The notes: generated by a model not told the origin, from the sequence alone. DNA of 64,000 nt from Ecdyonurus torrentis (GCA_949318235.1 OX439133.1:31032129-31096128), one strand, 5' to 3'. Positions 11,206 to 24,411 are shown, numbered from the stretch's first letter. Translations and numbers: made by a program.

Positions 11206-11510
11206 AGCTCGTTCTATAAACTATACACAAGTATTGAGCCAGCTTCGAAAATGTTCCTTTCTTAAAAACAGCTGGATATGACGACGCTACCTGTTTACTA
11301 CGTTTATACATATGGTCGATCATTGTTATTTCTTCTTTAGAACATTGAACTTGATAAAAATAAACGAAACTCACAAAAAAAAAAATCCATACGAAACATG
11401 TGACCCAATTTTATCGGCTCAAAAAACAAGATCAACCAATGAATGTGTCTTATTTTGTTGGTCAGCCAATCACTGTAAATGAGATTCACTATACTTTAAA
11501 GAACAATCTT
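11206..11510 (+). mobile_element. Family A MITE, copy A1, nested in SINE S1
   Basis: Terminal inverted repeats AGCTCGTTCTATAAACT and ACTTTAAAGAACAATCT. The interior motifs TTGAGCCAGCTTCGAA, CTGTTTACTACGTTTATACA, GGTCGATCATTGTTATTTCT and TTTGTTGGTCAGCCAATCAC are shared with copies at 20412, 20712 and 63503. Open frames across it are incidental. Confidence 0.75.
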
Positions 11511-11745
11511 AGGTTTGAGCCACTGCTGGGTGCGTACGTGAAGTGTGAGAGCACAACACGTTGCACGATGCATGTTTACATTGGATTCCATGACAACACA
11601 CAGCAATCGGGAGGTGCATGATTGATGTGATTGCACCGACCAGCCTGCCTAGACGTTTCCACGGTTTCTTTAGGCTGTCATAGCGAATACCGGGCTGTGT
11701 ACTTAGGCCGTGGCCGGCCCGTGTGTGCTTTTCCATTAATTTGGA
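11511..11745 (+). mobile_element. SINE family S, copy S1, 3' part
   Basis: Begins with B-box-like GGTTTGAGCC, then CACTGCTGGGTG, GTGAAGTGTGAGAGCACAAC, GGTGCATGATTGATGTGATT and CCAGCCTGCC. The same order of motifs is found at 43370-43640 (S2) and, reversed, at 20285-20410 plus 21396-21508 (S3). Pol III-type, no coding capacity. Confidence 0.65.
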
Positions 11746-11960
11746 AAGTACTTATCTGTCGATAAGACAATGTCTTTATACTGAGACTGGGATTGGTGTA
11801 GCACGATAACACAAAATGAAAGGAAGAAAATGTACATAATTTGTACAAAAATTAATATTTAAAAAATAGGTTCACACTCATGAGTTCAGTTCACTCTCGC
11901 AATACTAGATCTCATAAATACTATTTACAAATCCATAATATTAAAACATACTGTTTTTCT

Positions 11961-12356
11961 TTAAGGCGGTGGGGGACCGACTTGGACCGGAAATCGCTAA
12001 AAGAAGAACTATATGTTCCTAATAATTTTTTGTACATGATTTATTCCAATAAAACAAACACTATAATTTTCAAATAAAATCAAGTAAATTTAAAACATTT
12101 TTTTTGTACCAAAAAAAACTTTAATGATTTTTTTAATGTTAAAAAGTTTCTGATTTGTTCTTAAATTTCCCGCTCAATTTTAAATTTACACATTTACAAG
12201 CTATCTTTAAAATGTAATAACTTAAATATTTGATCGTGTTTTCACATGTTTGACATAACTAAATTTTTAAGTAATATTTCTTCTTTACTTTGTGTTATTA
12301 TTATTATTTGCAACCGTCCTAGTTTGCGAGATATCAGTCGGTCACCTACCCCCTAA
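11961..12356 (+). mobile_element. Family D MITE, copy D1
   Basis: TTAAGGCGGTGGGGGACC at the left and GGTCACCTACCCCCTAAA (decayed TTAA) at the right. The interior (ACTTGGACCGGAAATCGCT, AAACAAACACTATAATTTTC, TTTGATCGTGTTTTCACA, GTTTGCGAGATAT) recurs at 19450 and 37916. The small open frame LDRKSLKEELY is part of the repeat, not a gene. Confidence 0.75.
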
Positions 12357-12359
12357 ATA

Positions 12360-12452
12360 GGAGCTAAGCTATGGAATAAATTACCTGATGATGTATGTTG
12401 CATGTCTACAATCTCAATGTTTAAAAAATATATTTCTAAAATACTATGCTAG
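12360..12452 (+). pseudogene. LINE RT-protein C-terminal remnant
   Basis: Thirty codons reading GAKLWNKLPDDVCCMSTISM then FKKYISKILC and a stop. The pattern LWN-LP, then S--S--FKK, is the usual end of CR1/Jockey-type LINE polyproteins. Upstream coding is absent, replaced by D1. 12453-12700 is probably its 3' UTR but carries no diagnostic tail. Confidence 0.65.
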
Positions 12453-12792
12453 TAACTAAGTCATATAATATGTTGTACTATTCTATTCTTATTTAAGCAT
12501 AATGTTATAAGTGGACACTAAATAATGCTTCTTATAAATGGTTGCTTTTATTATTTCATAAAGTCTCGTCACTTATTTCCGGTTCAGTTGATAGGACTTA
12601 TTGTCCTGACTGCGCCTTTTGTTCAATAATCTATATTATTATGTATATTTCATCTGCTGCTAGTTTGTTATTTGAAAACAACAACTTATTTATGTATTTA
12701 TTTATTTTAATATTTAATTAAGCAAGGATTTAAATGAGATTTCTTGACACTAAACTAGATTATTTGTGATTAATGATATACGTATTTTGGTA

Positions 12793-13122
12793 TTAAGGCA
12801 GTAGAGGACCGACGTCGGCCATTAGACTCAAAATTTTATCGTAAAAAAAATCTGAAAATTTGCCCAATGAGCTTGAGACAATTTCAAATATATAAAAATT
12901 TTGAGGGGCCACCGTGCAAATTAATTTTATGATTTTTTGAAATTTTAAGCTCATAAGCCCAATATTGTTAATTTCAATAATTGTTTTCTCTTTTTGAGGA
13001 TAGTCAAACATCATGAAATTTTAATCTCGACAACGTGTGACCCTTAGCTACACAATGACACACTATTAGACCCAAAAGACGTCTAGTTTTATAGACATAA
13101 GGTCGCAACCCTACTCCCTTAA
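12793..13122 (+). mobile_element. Family B MITE, copy B5
   Basis: TTAAGGCAGTAGAGGACC to CCTACTCCCTTAA, 330 bp, with GCCATTAGACTC, CCACCGTGCAAATTAATTTT and GTGACCCTTAGCTACACAAT. Slightly more diverged than B3/B4. Confidence 0.8.
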
Positions 13123-13528
13123 CCCGAATCAACAAAGTGGAAAAATTTAACTATTTAAACTATAATTTAAATTAACTTACTTGAGATTATATTATTTATA
13201 AAATTACTTTATAAAAAATTATATATAAAAAAAATCAAATATGAGTTAAATATTTAATAATTTAACAATACAAAATAAATAACAAATTATTTAATAATTT
13301 TAGTATAAAAATAAAGCAACAAAAAAATTGATAATTAATTACAACAAACTTAAAATTTTAGACAGTTTATTTTGTACATTTTATTTTATTTTTGGAAATA
13401 ATTTATCAAAATGTTCAACTCAGCTTGTTTTAAAACTATTTTTTGCTGTCGTTGGCATCAGACAAAAACAAAAACGAAGTAAATTTACTAGAATGACCTT
13501 TTTCTTGAGTAAAATTTTGTGCTGTTCT

Positions 13529-13623
<95 letters not shown>

Positions 13624-14159
13624 TTCTAGTTAGAATAATAAATAACTTTTCATTCAACTACAGAGATTATTGCGGTAAAGAAAAGAATTTAGGATCTTAA
13701 TGTAAATGTTAGATAAACTTAGAATTATTTGCTATAAACAATATGTTTTAATGTAATTTTTTTAAATAATTAAAAGTTAATGTATTTGACATTTATTTTC
13801 ATATTAATGTTTTATTTATATATATTTACAATATTCATCAAGTACATGTACAGTATATTGTAGAAAACATAATACAATTACTGTCTATTACTAATTTATA
13901 AGTGGATTTAGACACTGTTAATATCAAAGGTTAAAATATTTACAATATAACTTCTAATTTTACTTCAGTAAAAAATTTGAATTCATGATACATAAATTAA
14001 TCATTAGAAACTTTCATACATAAAATACATAAAATATGTATAATATTGAATGTTGTACGTACATCTTTTATGAAACTTTTATTATAATTATAAATTACAG
14101 GTATACAGAACGGAACGGAACAATCGGGTCCTCACCCTTAAAACATCCAAAAAATATTA

Positions 14160-14193
<34 letters not shown>

Positions 14194-14457
14194 TCTTCAT
14201 TTTCTAAATAATATGTGTTAATAGTTGGAAGGGATGAGTCTTGTACAAAAGTTACAAATTTTTTTTTGATGGTCTCATTTGAATAAGTTAAAAAATAAAA
14301 TAAAAAGGATATGCAAAAAAAAAAAAAAAAAAAAAAAAAAACTCCAATATGCGATGGTGAAGAATACTGAAATTTTAACTTAAGCGTAGAAAAGATAAAA
14401 TTTATTATTGTTTAGTAATTTCAGAACAACTTTTAGGTTTTACTTCTCCTTCTTCAG

Positions 14458-14494
<37 letters not shown>

Positions 14495-14892
14495 ATTCAC
14501 TTTATTTCTTTAAAAGCTAAGAAGCCGATGGCGGAAAATTTTAATGAGTGATGCATATAAGTATTTTATTTAACGTTAGTAAAAATTGTAAAAAAATAAA
14601 AATAAAAAATTTCACTCAAAATCAGTGTATGTATATTATGTATGTATATGTACTGTACTCGACTTTACGACTTTTGTATTCGACTTTGAAGTGGAATAAA
14701 TTTAGGTTTTAATAATAAAAGAGAAATTCTTCTCTACATTTTGTAATTAATAAATTTGTCAATAAAAAATAAATCAGAAATTAAACATTTCAGCAAAATG
14801 CACTAACCAATTGCAGGTGGCGCGGAATAAAAAGTACACAACGATCCTAATTTTCTATCCTTTACAGTTGCGGAACTTGTTTATTTATTATA
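13123..14892. other. No gene recognised; simple repeats
   Basis: A+T-rich sequence with a (TC)n tract (13532-13618), poly-T (14161-14188), poly-A (about 14316-14341) and a short CT tract (14459-14494). No supported exon or element. Confidence 0.6.
13532..13618. repeat. (TC)n microsatellite
   Basis: About 87 bp of uninterrupted CT dinucleotides. Confidence 0.97.
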
Positions 14893-15214
14893 TTAAGGCA
14901 GGAAATCAGCTCTATTGCAGGATTTGACTTAAAAATTGTTAAGAAAGAAAATTCTGAAAACTGACACAATGATACATTAGGATATTGGGTCTACATGCTA
15001 GATTTTAAGTTCTGATTTTTTTTTTTTTTTTTTTTTTTTGAAGTTTTAATCCCACAAGAGTTAATTTTAATAAAATCATTTTCTCTTTTATCTGATGGTC
15101 ACGGGTTCTGTTACGGTAGCTGTTACAATTACCTTTCAAATGGCATTATACAGAATGGAAGTTTTATTTTTAGGTTTTAAGATACAAGCCAAGCCATTGA
15201 AATACAACCCTTAA
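14893..15214 (+). mobile_element. Family C MITE, copy C1
   Basis: TTAAGGCAGGAAATCAG at the left and ATACAACCCTTAA at the right, 322 bp. The interior GGTCACGGGTTCTG, AGCTGTTACAATTA and TTTCAAATGGCATTATA matches copies at 36059, 58481 and 61417. Beyond TTAAGG the two ends are not inverted repeats of each other. Confidence 0.75.
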
Positions 15215-16139
15215 TGTAATTTAACATTAATGGGTGGAAATAATTGCATTGTGGCTTCAAAATTCAAATAAAGATATATATATATATATATATATATTTA
15301 ACTAATACTAACGAAATTTGAGATATTTTTACAAGCTAATATCAGATTTTAAGCATGTTTCTTTAAACATTATCAGTCTTCAAATCATCAAAATTCTGAT
15401 AGTGCTACTCTAATCCACCTCTAATCTGCAACGTTATTGACCTCTGCATCAAATTATATCATTGTTGTGGCACTTCTAATTCTGTACTTCATATCAAAAT
15501 CGAGATGGATACAGATGTTTAATTAATAAACTTACAGTCAGAGTGGCCAGATCGTATTTTCTAATATCGCCAAAAGAGGGTTAAAATATCGTGATATTTT
15601 GTATTAAATTTCAACATTGTAATTGAAGGGATACATGTTTTAAATTTTAAATTATTAAATAAATATTTGTTATAAAAATATTAGTTAAATAAATAAATGT
15701 TTTTAAAATTTAAATATTGTAAAATTTATAATTATAATAAATATATTTTACAATAAAAATATATTATTTTAACATAAAATGAAACATAGAAATTGTTTAT
15801 CGCGGCAAATTGTATTAAGTAAAATTATCACGAGCTTGCCAAACGTTCTATCTGACACAAGAGATGTAGATGAAACTTTTGACAACCTCGTGATAATTTC
15901 ACTTGATACATTTTGACGCGATAATGACGATATATAATTATGTTTTAAACAGGAATTTTATTTTTTTGATTAGAAAATGAAAAGTTCGTACATTATAATG
16001 TATACTCTGTTATATAAAATTTTACTCTATTACCTTAGAAAAAAGGCAAAGAATAAAAAAAAAAGTCAATGACAAATTCTGGTACAATAAAACATAATTA
16101 AGAATAATAAATATTCACTTGTACCACATAATGTGTTAT
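15215..16139. other. No gene recognised
   Basis: A+T-rich, with a short AT run (15273-15297) and the hairpin listed at 15797-15930. Confidence 0.55.
15797..15930. repeat. Imperfect inverted repeat
   Basis: TTTATCGCGGCAAATTGTAT, then TTATCACGAGCTTG, pairs with the reversed AACCTCGTGATAA...GATACATTTTGACGCGATAA. Arms of about 50 bp around a loop of about 30 bp. Possibly a small foldback relic. Confidence 0.55.
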
Positions 16140-16320
16140 TTTGTTTTTTCAAATTCAAATTAGATTTATTCATTTCTTTCATCCTACAATCACAATATAC
16201 AACAAAGCATATCGGCTTAGGTTATTGTATCAGTTGATACAATTAGAAATGATAGTCAAAAGTTACACAAATATAACACAAACAATATAATACAAACATA
16301 TGTATACATGGAGAAACAAA
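16140..16320 (-). repeat. Family H repeat (probable LINE 3' end)
   Basis: TTTATTCATTTCTTTCATCC and ACAATCACAATATACAAC are shared with 30455-30560. Read on the minus strand it gives GGATGAAAGAAATGAATAAA, like a polyadenylation-signal-bearing 3' end. Confidence 0.45.
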
Positions 16321-16594
16321 AATTATTTATAAATTTGAATATTTTAAAAATGTTTTGAAGTTAAAAATATTATGCTTTACTTTACTATTTTCTAAAAAAT
16401 AAAGCGCATAGAAAAACAGAAGGAAATTACAATGGAGGTTTATTTAGTTATGGTAAAAAGTAATTTTGCTGTACAACATAATTATTGATTTGTACAACAA
16501 AATATTTTGTTATGGAAATGTCTACTAATTCACTATGTTGTAATTTAATAGTATGGTAACGAAATTCAATGTGCGATGGTAAAGATTCCAATCC

Positions 16595-16628
<34 letters not shown>

Positions 16629-17040
16629 TTTGTCTGCAAGAAATACTCCCATCTATTCAAAAGAGAGAAAATCCTCAGCAATATTTTTTAACTTTATTAC
16701 TCTTTCATACAAAAAAAAAAAAAAAAAAAAAAAGATCTTTATTAAAGTACAATTTATGAATATTGGTTTTTGTATTTTTGGCTTTCCAATATAAACAGAG
16801 GAACTTAATACAATATAATATATTTGCCTTATATAAATGTGCGCAATAAAATATTCTTTTTGATTCCAAAATTTTGCATCCAAATTTATTTTAGTGTTTA
16901 AATAAACTACAATGGATGAGCTTCCGTGATGGGATTTTATATTTTACATGATGCTGATAACACCGTATAACATCAATCATCACTTTTGAAGATTAATAAT
17001 TTTATTGCTGCGATTTAGCATTTTTTCAGTAACATAAATT
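16321..17040. other. No gene recognised; homopolymers
   Basis: Poly-T (16597-16625) and poly-A (16711-16733) tracts in A+T-rich DNA. Confidence 0.6.
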
Positions 17041-17507
17041 GAATGAATGAATGAATGAATGAATGAATGAATGAATGAATGAATGAATGAATGAATGAAT
17101 GAATGAATGAATGAATGAATGAATGAATGAATGAATGAATGAATGAATGAATGAATGAATGAATGAATGAATGAATGAATGAATGAATGAATGAATGAAT
17201 GAATGAATGAATGAATGAATGAATGAATGAATGAATGAATGAATGAATGAATGAATGAATGAATGAATGAATGAATGAATGAATGAATGAATGAATGAAT
17301 GAATGAATGAATGAATGAATGAATGAATGAATGAATGAATGAATGAATGAATGAATGAATGAATGAATGAATGAATGAATGAATGAATGAATGAATGAAT
17401 GAATGAATGAATGAATGAATGAATGAATGAATGAATGAATGAATGAATGAATGAATGAATGAATGAATGAATGAATGAATGAATGAATGAATGAATGAAT
17501 GAATGAA
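17041..17507. repeat. (GAAT)n tetranucleotide array
   Basis: Uninterrupted GAAT/TGAA repeat of 467 bp, about 117 units, with no variant unit seen until the terminal GAAC. Confidence 0.98.
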
Positions 17508-17780
17508 CGTGTTTTATTTAAAATTATATTTAAGAGTAAATTACTCCATTAAACTCAGTTTTAAACTGCTAAAAATACACTTAAAAATACGCTAATATTA
17601 ATTAATTTAATTATTATTAAAAACGTTGGTACAAAGTGATAACTTCAACACGATAATTTTAAATCATTTCATAAGAGTAACATAATTCACTACAAAAAGA
17701 AAGCAATAATACTTAATCTTTATGTTTTGCGGAAAAGAACTGAAGCTTTTAAGTTCCTTGAATATAATTTCAAATAAATG

Positions 17781-19137
<1,357 letters not shown>

Positions 19138-19370
19138 TAGGAGGTTATCGGTTTAGCACGCAGGGAGATGCGGGGAAAGCTAAAGGTCCCCTAATTTAAC
19201 ATTACGCTTATGGGGAAAAACACGTTTTTTTTTTGTTTTTTTTTGCGATTTTTGAGAAAACTACTCCACCGATTTCGGAGAAATTTAAATGAGAAATACT
19301 AGACATACTTTTACGTGTTTTAAGCCATATAGCCATTTTTAAGGAATTTTTTCAAAACGATAAAAGGCAA
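19138..19370 (+). mobile_element. Family F MITE, copy F1 (3'-truncated)
   Basis: GAGGTTATCGGTTTAG end, then CTAATTTAACATTACGCTTA, TTTTTGAGAAAACTACT, GAGAAATACTAGACA and ACTTTTACGTG, all shared with F2 at 60134-60335. The right end is lost. Confidence 0.65.
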
Positions 19371-19449
19371 ATATATTGTAGTAGTAAACGTTTGTTGTTA
19401 CTATGAACAGATTTCATTGCGTCAGTAACTTTCTTATTTGAATGCATTG

Positions 19450-19845
19450 TTAACGTAGAAGGTGACTGACTTGGACCGGAAATCGCTATAAGAACTATAT
19501 TGTCACAATACATTTTTCTACATAATTTATTTCCAACAAAACAAACACTGTAATTTTCAAATAAAATTGAGTAATTTTTTTTTTATCCAAAAGAAGGTTT
19601 TAGTAATATTTTTAATTTTTAAAAAGTTTCTTATTTGACTAAAATTTGCTGCTAAAATTTGAATTTCCACATTTACATGATCTCTTTACTATGGAATAAC
19701 TTACATACAGCTTAAATATTTGATCGTGTTTTCACACGTTTGTCGTAGCTAAACATTAAAGTACCATTTCTTTTTTAATTTTATTTGTATTATAATTTGC
19801 GACCGTCAGTTTGCGAGATATTAGTCTGTCACTTACCCCCTCATC
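19450..19845 (+). mobile_element. Family D MITE, copy D2
   Basis: TTAACGTAGAAGGTGACTGA, then CTTGGACCGGAAATCGCT at the left. GTTTGCGAGATATTAG and GTCACTTACCCCCT at the right. Matches D1 and D3 in order. Confidence 0.7.
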
Positions 19846-19920
19846 ATACAAACTATGTGAATATTCAATAATATAAAACTACAGTGAATAGATTAACGCA
19901 ATTTTACTTTTAAAATTGAA

Positions 19921-20060
19921 GCTTAGCGTCACCTAATTTAACATAGAGATTTTAAGGAATAACACATTTTGGGGATTTTTGAGAACGCTACACCACTAAT
20001 TTCTACTGACTCATAAATGTAAATGATAAGTGATAAATACTACGTGATACTTTATCCTGA
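19921..20060 (+). mobile_element. Family F-like fragment
   Basis: CACCTAATTTAACAT, AACACATTTTGGGGATTTTT and GAGAACGCTACACC resemble the centre of F1/F2 but are diverged and lack ends. Confidence 0.4.
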
Positions 20061-20284
20061 GAGCACATTCAGAATTTATGAAACCGATTATCTTCATTTT
20101 CTCTCACTCCAGAAGGGTTACTGGGAGGGATTATATCAAAATATTGTTTGGTGATGCAAAGCAAATATAAAATTTATAATAAATATTATAAATAATTTAA
20201 TAAAATATTTAATATTTGACTTTTAAATATAACATTAAAAAAATATATTATAATACTGTAGTTATAATAAAACCGCACATTCAG

Positions 20285-20410
20285 GTTAGTTTTTTTTAAA
20301 TGCATAGCCCTGCTTTTGCTATGACAGGCTAGAGAAGCCGTGGATGTGACTAAGCAGGCTGGACAGTGCAATCACTTCACAAATAATGCTGTGCATCGTC
20401 ATTGAATGTA
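20285..20410 (-). mobile_element. SINE family S, copy S3, 3' part
   Basis: Reverse complement carries GTGATTGCACTGTCCAGCCT and CTAGCCTGTCATAGC, matching S1 at 11620-11690. The rest of this copy lies at 21396-21508, separated by A2, A3 and a LINE end. Confidence 0.5.
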
Positions 20411-20411
20411 C

Positions 20412-20715
20412 AGTTTGTTCTGTAAAGTATAGTGAATCTTACTTACAGTGATTGGCTGACCAACAAAATAAAACACATTCATTGGTTGATCTTGTTTTTT
20501 GAGCTGATAAAAGTAAGTCGCATGTTTCGCACGGATTTTTTTTTTTTTGTGTCACTTTCTTTCATTTTTATCAGGTTCAAAGTTCTAAACGAAGAAATAA
20601 CAATGATTAACACATATGAACGTAGTAAACAGAAATCGACGTCATGATCAGATGTTTTAACAAAGGAAATTTTTCTAAGCTGGCTCAAAAGTTGTGTGTA
20701 GTTTACACAGAAGCT
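20412..20715 (-). mobile_element. Family A MITE, copy A2
   Basis: Reverse orientation: AGTTTGTTCTGTAAAG at the left, GATTGGCTGACCAACAAAAT, and TGAGCTGATAAAAG inside. It runs into A3 at a shared AGCT (20712-20715), so A2 and A3 lie head to head. Confidence 0.7.
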
Positions 20716-21018
20716 CGTTCTATAAACTACACACAAAAATTGAGCCAGCTTCGAATATGTTCCTTTGTTATAACAGCTGATTATGACGTCGTTACCTGTT
20801 TACTACGTTTATACATAATGGTCGATCATTGTTATTTCTTCGTTTAGAACTTTGAACTTGATAAGAATGAAAGAAATTCCACAAAAAAAAGTTTTATGCT
20901 CTTCATGCGACTCAATTTTGTTGCCTAAAAAAACAAGATGGTAATGAATGCGTCGTATTTTGTTGGTCAGCCAATCACGTACTGTTGTTGAGATTCTCTT
21001 TACTTTACAGAACAAGCT
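20712..21018 (+). mobile_element. Family A MITE, copy A3
   Basis: AGCTCGTTCTATAAACTACA at the left and CTTTACAGAACAAGCT at the right. The interior matches A1 (TTGAGCCAGCTTCGAA, GTTGGTCAGCCAATCACG). Confidence 0.75.
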
Positions 21019-21045
21019 ATATTAGTTTACAGAACGAACTTATGT

Positions 21046-21125
21046 TAGTAATAATAATAATTAATTTTTATTAAGAGGCCAAAAAAGGTACATACCCACT
21101 TACATGGTCCTCTGACTATTTTTTA
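21046..21125 (-). mobile_element. LINE 3'-end fragment (ATT-tailed)
   Basis: AATAATAATAATTAATTTTT, then TTAAGAGGCC and AAAAAAGGTACATACCCACT. The same block starts at 39994. On the minus strand it reads as a 3' UTR ending in (ATT)n, as in some CR1/Jockey-related LINEs. Confidence 0.45.
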
Positions 21126-21395
21126 TTTTTTAACAATAATCACTTGTCAGCACTTGTCAGAGTGTTTCATATTTTGATTTTGATCAGTTTTCAAGTAGCA
21201 TTTATCAAAATATATATTACTTTACAAATTCTTTCTGAATATCACTTTATCACATTTAGAGTTTAATGAAACACAATACAATTTCAAATATAGATATTAT
21301 TTAGTTTTTATTCCTTAATAGATTTATACTTATTTATTTATTATTATAAAAAATGCGTTTTTTTGTAATGAAAAATAGCGATAGTTAATACAGCT

Positions 21396-21508
21396 CTTGC
21401 AACGTGTTGAGCTCTCACACTTCACGTATACACCCATCAGTGGCTCGAACCTGCCCTCGGTAAGAAACACAAAGTTAAGAGTCAACTACTTCCACCCCTC
21501 AGCCATAT
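21396..21508 (-). mobile_element. SINE family S, copy S3, tRNA-like head
   Basis: Minus strand gives TATATGGCTGAGGGGTGG (A box), GTTGACTCTTAACTTT, CTTACCGAGGGCAGGTTC (variable arm into B box GGTTCGAGCC), then CACTGATGGGTG and GTGAAGTGTGAGAGCTCAAC. This is the only uninterrupted head of the family here and shows what A1 split in S1. Confidence 0.6.
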
Positions 21509-22051
21509 ACCAACATAAATAAACATCGTTGCAATCATTTTTGAAAACATGTATGTGAAATGAATAAGCCAAATAACATTAAAATAATAATAATTTAACC
21601 ATCCTGTTAGTATTATGCTATATAAGCATGAAGTGGAAAAAAAAAGTATTAAAATATCCCTGGGAATTTTTCAAACTCCCAGCTGCTATCAAATGTTTGT
21701 TGGAATCAAGCCAAAATATCAGGCATACTATTATATACCAGAGAGCAGTGAGCTAGCTCAACTAGCAAGAAAAACTGTTGATCTGCTTTGTATGTATATT
21801 ATTACAGACTATATCAACGTTATTGAATAAACTGTACATAATATACAAACTAGAGAGCTATTCTATATTTTAATAATTATCATTATATTTGTGGTATAGT
21901 TAAGTTGGCATACTCTTGGGATTTTTTTGTTATTATTATTTGTTTTTTTTTTTACTTCAAATGGTACACATTGAGAATACAAAGTACACGGGTAAAAACA
22001 ACAATGTTATAATTAAACGCAAATGCAAACTGGTTTTCAGCACAATATGTT
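21509..22051. other. No gene recognised
   Basis: Contains a 71-codon open frame at 21615-21830 (for example PESSELAQLARKTVDLL) that I do not recognise; there is no support for its being an exon. The remainder is A+T-rich. Confidence 0.45.
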
Positions 22052-22387
22052 AAAGGCATAGACAACTTGAAAACATTATCATTTACATCACAAAACACTT
22101 GATAAGACTTATTACATAAATAACAATAATTGGTCTCAAAACCCAACTGTAGCGCCGTAGCAGTGATCAGAAAAATTTGATTTATGCAACCCGCACAACA
22201 TTTTTATAATAGTTTTTGCCTGTTTCTGACGTCATAAACAGAAATAGTCACGCAAATTACATACTTTACAGTTTTTTGAAGCTCGATCTTTTGTGGGGCC
22301 ACATTAACATTCTGGTAAAAATTATCATCAGTTTTGAAGATCCCATTTTGTGTCAAAGAACATGTTGTTTCATGTTTTCTATGCTTT
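22052..22387 (-). mobile_element. Family J MITE, copy J5
   Basis: Bounded by TTAA: TTAAAGGCATAGACAAC at the left and TTTTCTATGCTTTTAA at the right. Reverse-orientation J motifs: ACTTGATAAGACTTATT, GTAGCGCCGTAGCAGTGATC, TTTCTGACGTCATAAACA, GATCCCATTTTGTG. Confidence 0.75.
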
Positions 22388-22512
22388 TAAATACAGCATA
22401 ATAAAACGTTTTAAAAAGCATAAATATTATGTAATAATTATTTGTGTCCTTATTTTGCATCATTTATGCTATAATGGCATAAATTACATAATTTTGTTCT
22501 TTCCGTGTATTA
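22388..22512 (-). repeat. Family K relic
   Basis: AGCATAATAAAACG to TTTATGCTATAATGGCATAA, then TTACATAATTTTGTTCTTTC and CGTG, the CACGGAAAG end of K in reverse. J5 lies directly beside it. Confidence 0.45.
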
Positions 22513-22565
22513 TAGAGATGCTAATTGAACATTTTTGTAGTAGGTTGTTACATTTACATTCATAT

Positions 22566-22810
22566 AGAAAGTCGACACCATATGGGCCAAAATAATAAAT
22601 TTGCCAGTTAAAAAATAATTAAAATAAAAAATTTTGCGAGTTTTAGTTCTGGTAATAATTTGAATTGGATTTTTAAATATTTGGAAGAAATTTAATAGCA
22701 TAAAATAATACCCAATGTCCTAAATAGTAATTATATTAACCAAAAATAACATTTGTTTTATCCTTAACAATGTTATTTATTGCTCCAGTATGGCATCGAA
22801 GCGCATTTCT
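22566..22810 (+). mobile_element. Family E MITE relic
   Basis: AAGTCGACACCATATGGGCC, TTTGCCAGTTAAAAA, TTTTATCCTTAACAATGTTA and CTCCAGTATGGCATCGAAGC follow E order, but both ends are missing and the middle is diverged. Confidence 0.5.
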
Positions 22811-23916
22811 GTTTTATTTTTTTAAATTAAATTATTATTTTTTATTATTTTTAATTTTTTTATATACACTGTAATTTATATTTTAAAACTATCCATACAT
22901 TGCATAACATTGTACAGTAGTAATACCCACTACCCATATATCATTGATACACATCAGTCATCACACTTACATAGACACTAAGCCTATGCAAGTTTGAATA
23001 TAAAGGAAAATATACAATGAATAGAGAGGGTATAAGTGAAAAATAAAAATTTCTTTAAAATAAGTGCTGTAATTTTAAAAAGTTTTCTTGTTAATCATTT
23101 CCACCTGTCTCAGCCTATATCTAGCAGCACAATTCTATTTTATAACCAATTAACATCAATCTTGATAATTCACCTCATAAATAATATATGAGATGTACAA
23201 GGTAGGTAAACTATAATTCCATTTAGTAATGTATTGAAATTGTAAAAAATTTATAAATAAAAAACTAATAATATTGACATTATAATATTTAATAAGTAAT
23301 TATTTAAAATATAAATTTAAAACAATATTATTTGATAAATAAAATTTAATACTTTAAAAAATTTCAGTTTTTATATTTTATTTTTGATTTTAATTTTTAG
23401 AAAAAGAAAAAGTAAATAAAATAGCAAATCTTTACGATATAAAAAAAATATTTAATGGCAAATTTCCAGTTTTCTTTTGCTGTACTTGAAAAATAAGTAA
23501 AACTATAATATACAATAATAATAATGTATTTAAGTGAAGCACGCTATTTCATGCATATAAAATATTCAGTAGTATTTTCTTAATGTAATAAAGTAAAAAA
23601 AAAAAAAAAAAAATACTGTTGCTATTTAATAGTATATTATAGTTACACTATCGCAAAGCTGTTGCTTTTACATTTGAATATCGTGACAATTTACAATGTA
23701 TACTTTTATTTAGCTATACATTATATTTATCTATGTGTGTAAACTTTTATTATTACGAGTAAGAAATGAGATTTTTTTTATTAACTCAGGCAGTTCAATA
23801 GTAACAAGAAGTTATAACAAACCCTCGTCTGGTCTAAAATATATTGCGACATGGTTGCGCCCAAAGAGCGGACTTGGAATTCACGTCTTACATGAAAAAT
23901 TTGTTATTGTTGCAAA

Positions 23917-23947
<31 letters not shown>

Positions 23948-23998
23948 CCTTCGAACGAAAAGCATTGAGTTAACAATTTTTGAATGACTTCAAAATTG

Positions 23999-24029
<31 letters not shown>

Positions 24030-24211
24030 GAAAAACCATGAAAATACTGCAAAACAATTTTTTTAAACAGATATTTTGTATTAGTTTTATTGTAAATTTA
24101 ACAATTTATGAATAAGAATAAAAATAAATGTGTAATAATTAAGCTACCTTAAAACAGCAAAATTTAGTCAAAACCACATAAGTTATTTCTGTATTATATA
24201 GTGATTATTGT
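22811..24211. other. No gene recognised
   Basis: A+T-rich, with poly-A (23596-23613, 24000-24028) and a CT tract (23919-23941). A GC-richer patch at 23800-23890 has no identifiable coding potential. Confidence 0.55.
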
Positions 24212-24411
24212 NNNNNNNNNNNNNNNNNNNNNNNNNNNNNNNNNNNNNNNNNNNNNNNNNNNNNNNNNNNNNNNNNNNNNNNNNNNNNNNNNNNNNNNNN
24301 NNNNNNNNNNNNNNNNNNNNNNNNNNNNNNNNNNNNNNNNNNNNNNNNNNNNNNNNNNNNNNNNNNNNNNNNNNNNNNNNNNNNNNNNNNNNNNNNNNNN
24401 NNNNNNNNNNN
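24212..24411. other. Assembly gap of 200 N
   Basis: Exactly 200 Ns, a placeholder length. The 16 bases before the gap (ATATAGTGATTATTGT) are repeated immediately after it, suggesting overlapping contig ends rather than missing sequence. Confidence 0.98.

Noticed and set aside
11135..11374. Minus-strand frame starting MSFVYFYQVQCSKEE and relatives at 20479, 20809 and 63523
   Set aside because: The similarity between frames reflects the repeated family A MITE, and the frame is open in different directions in different copies.
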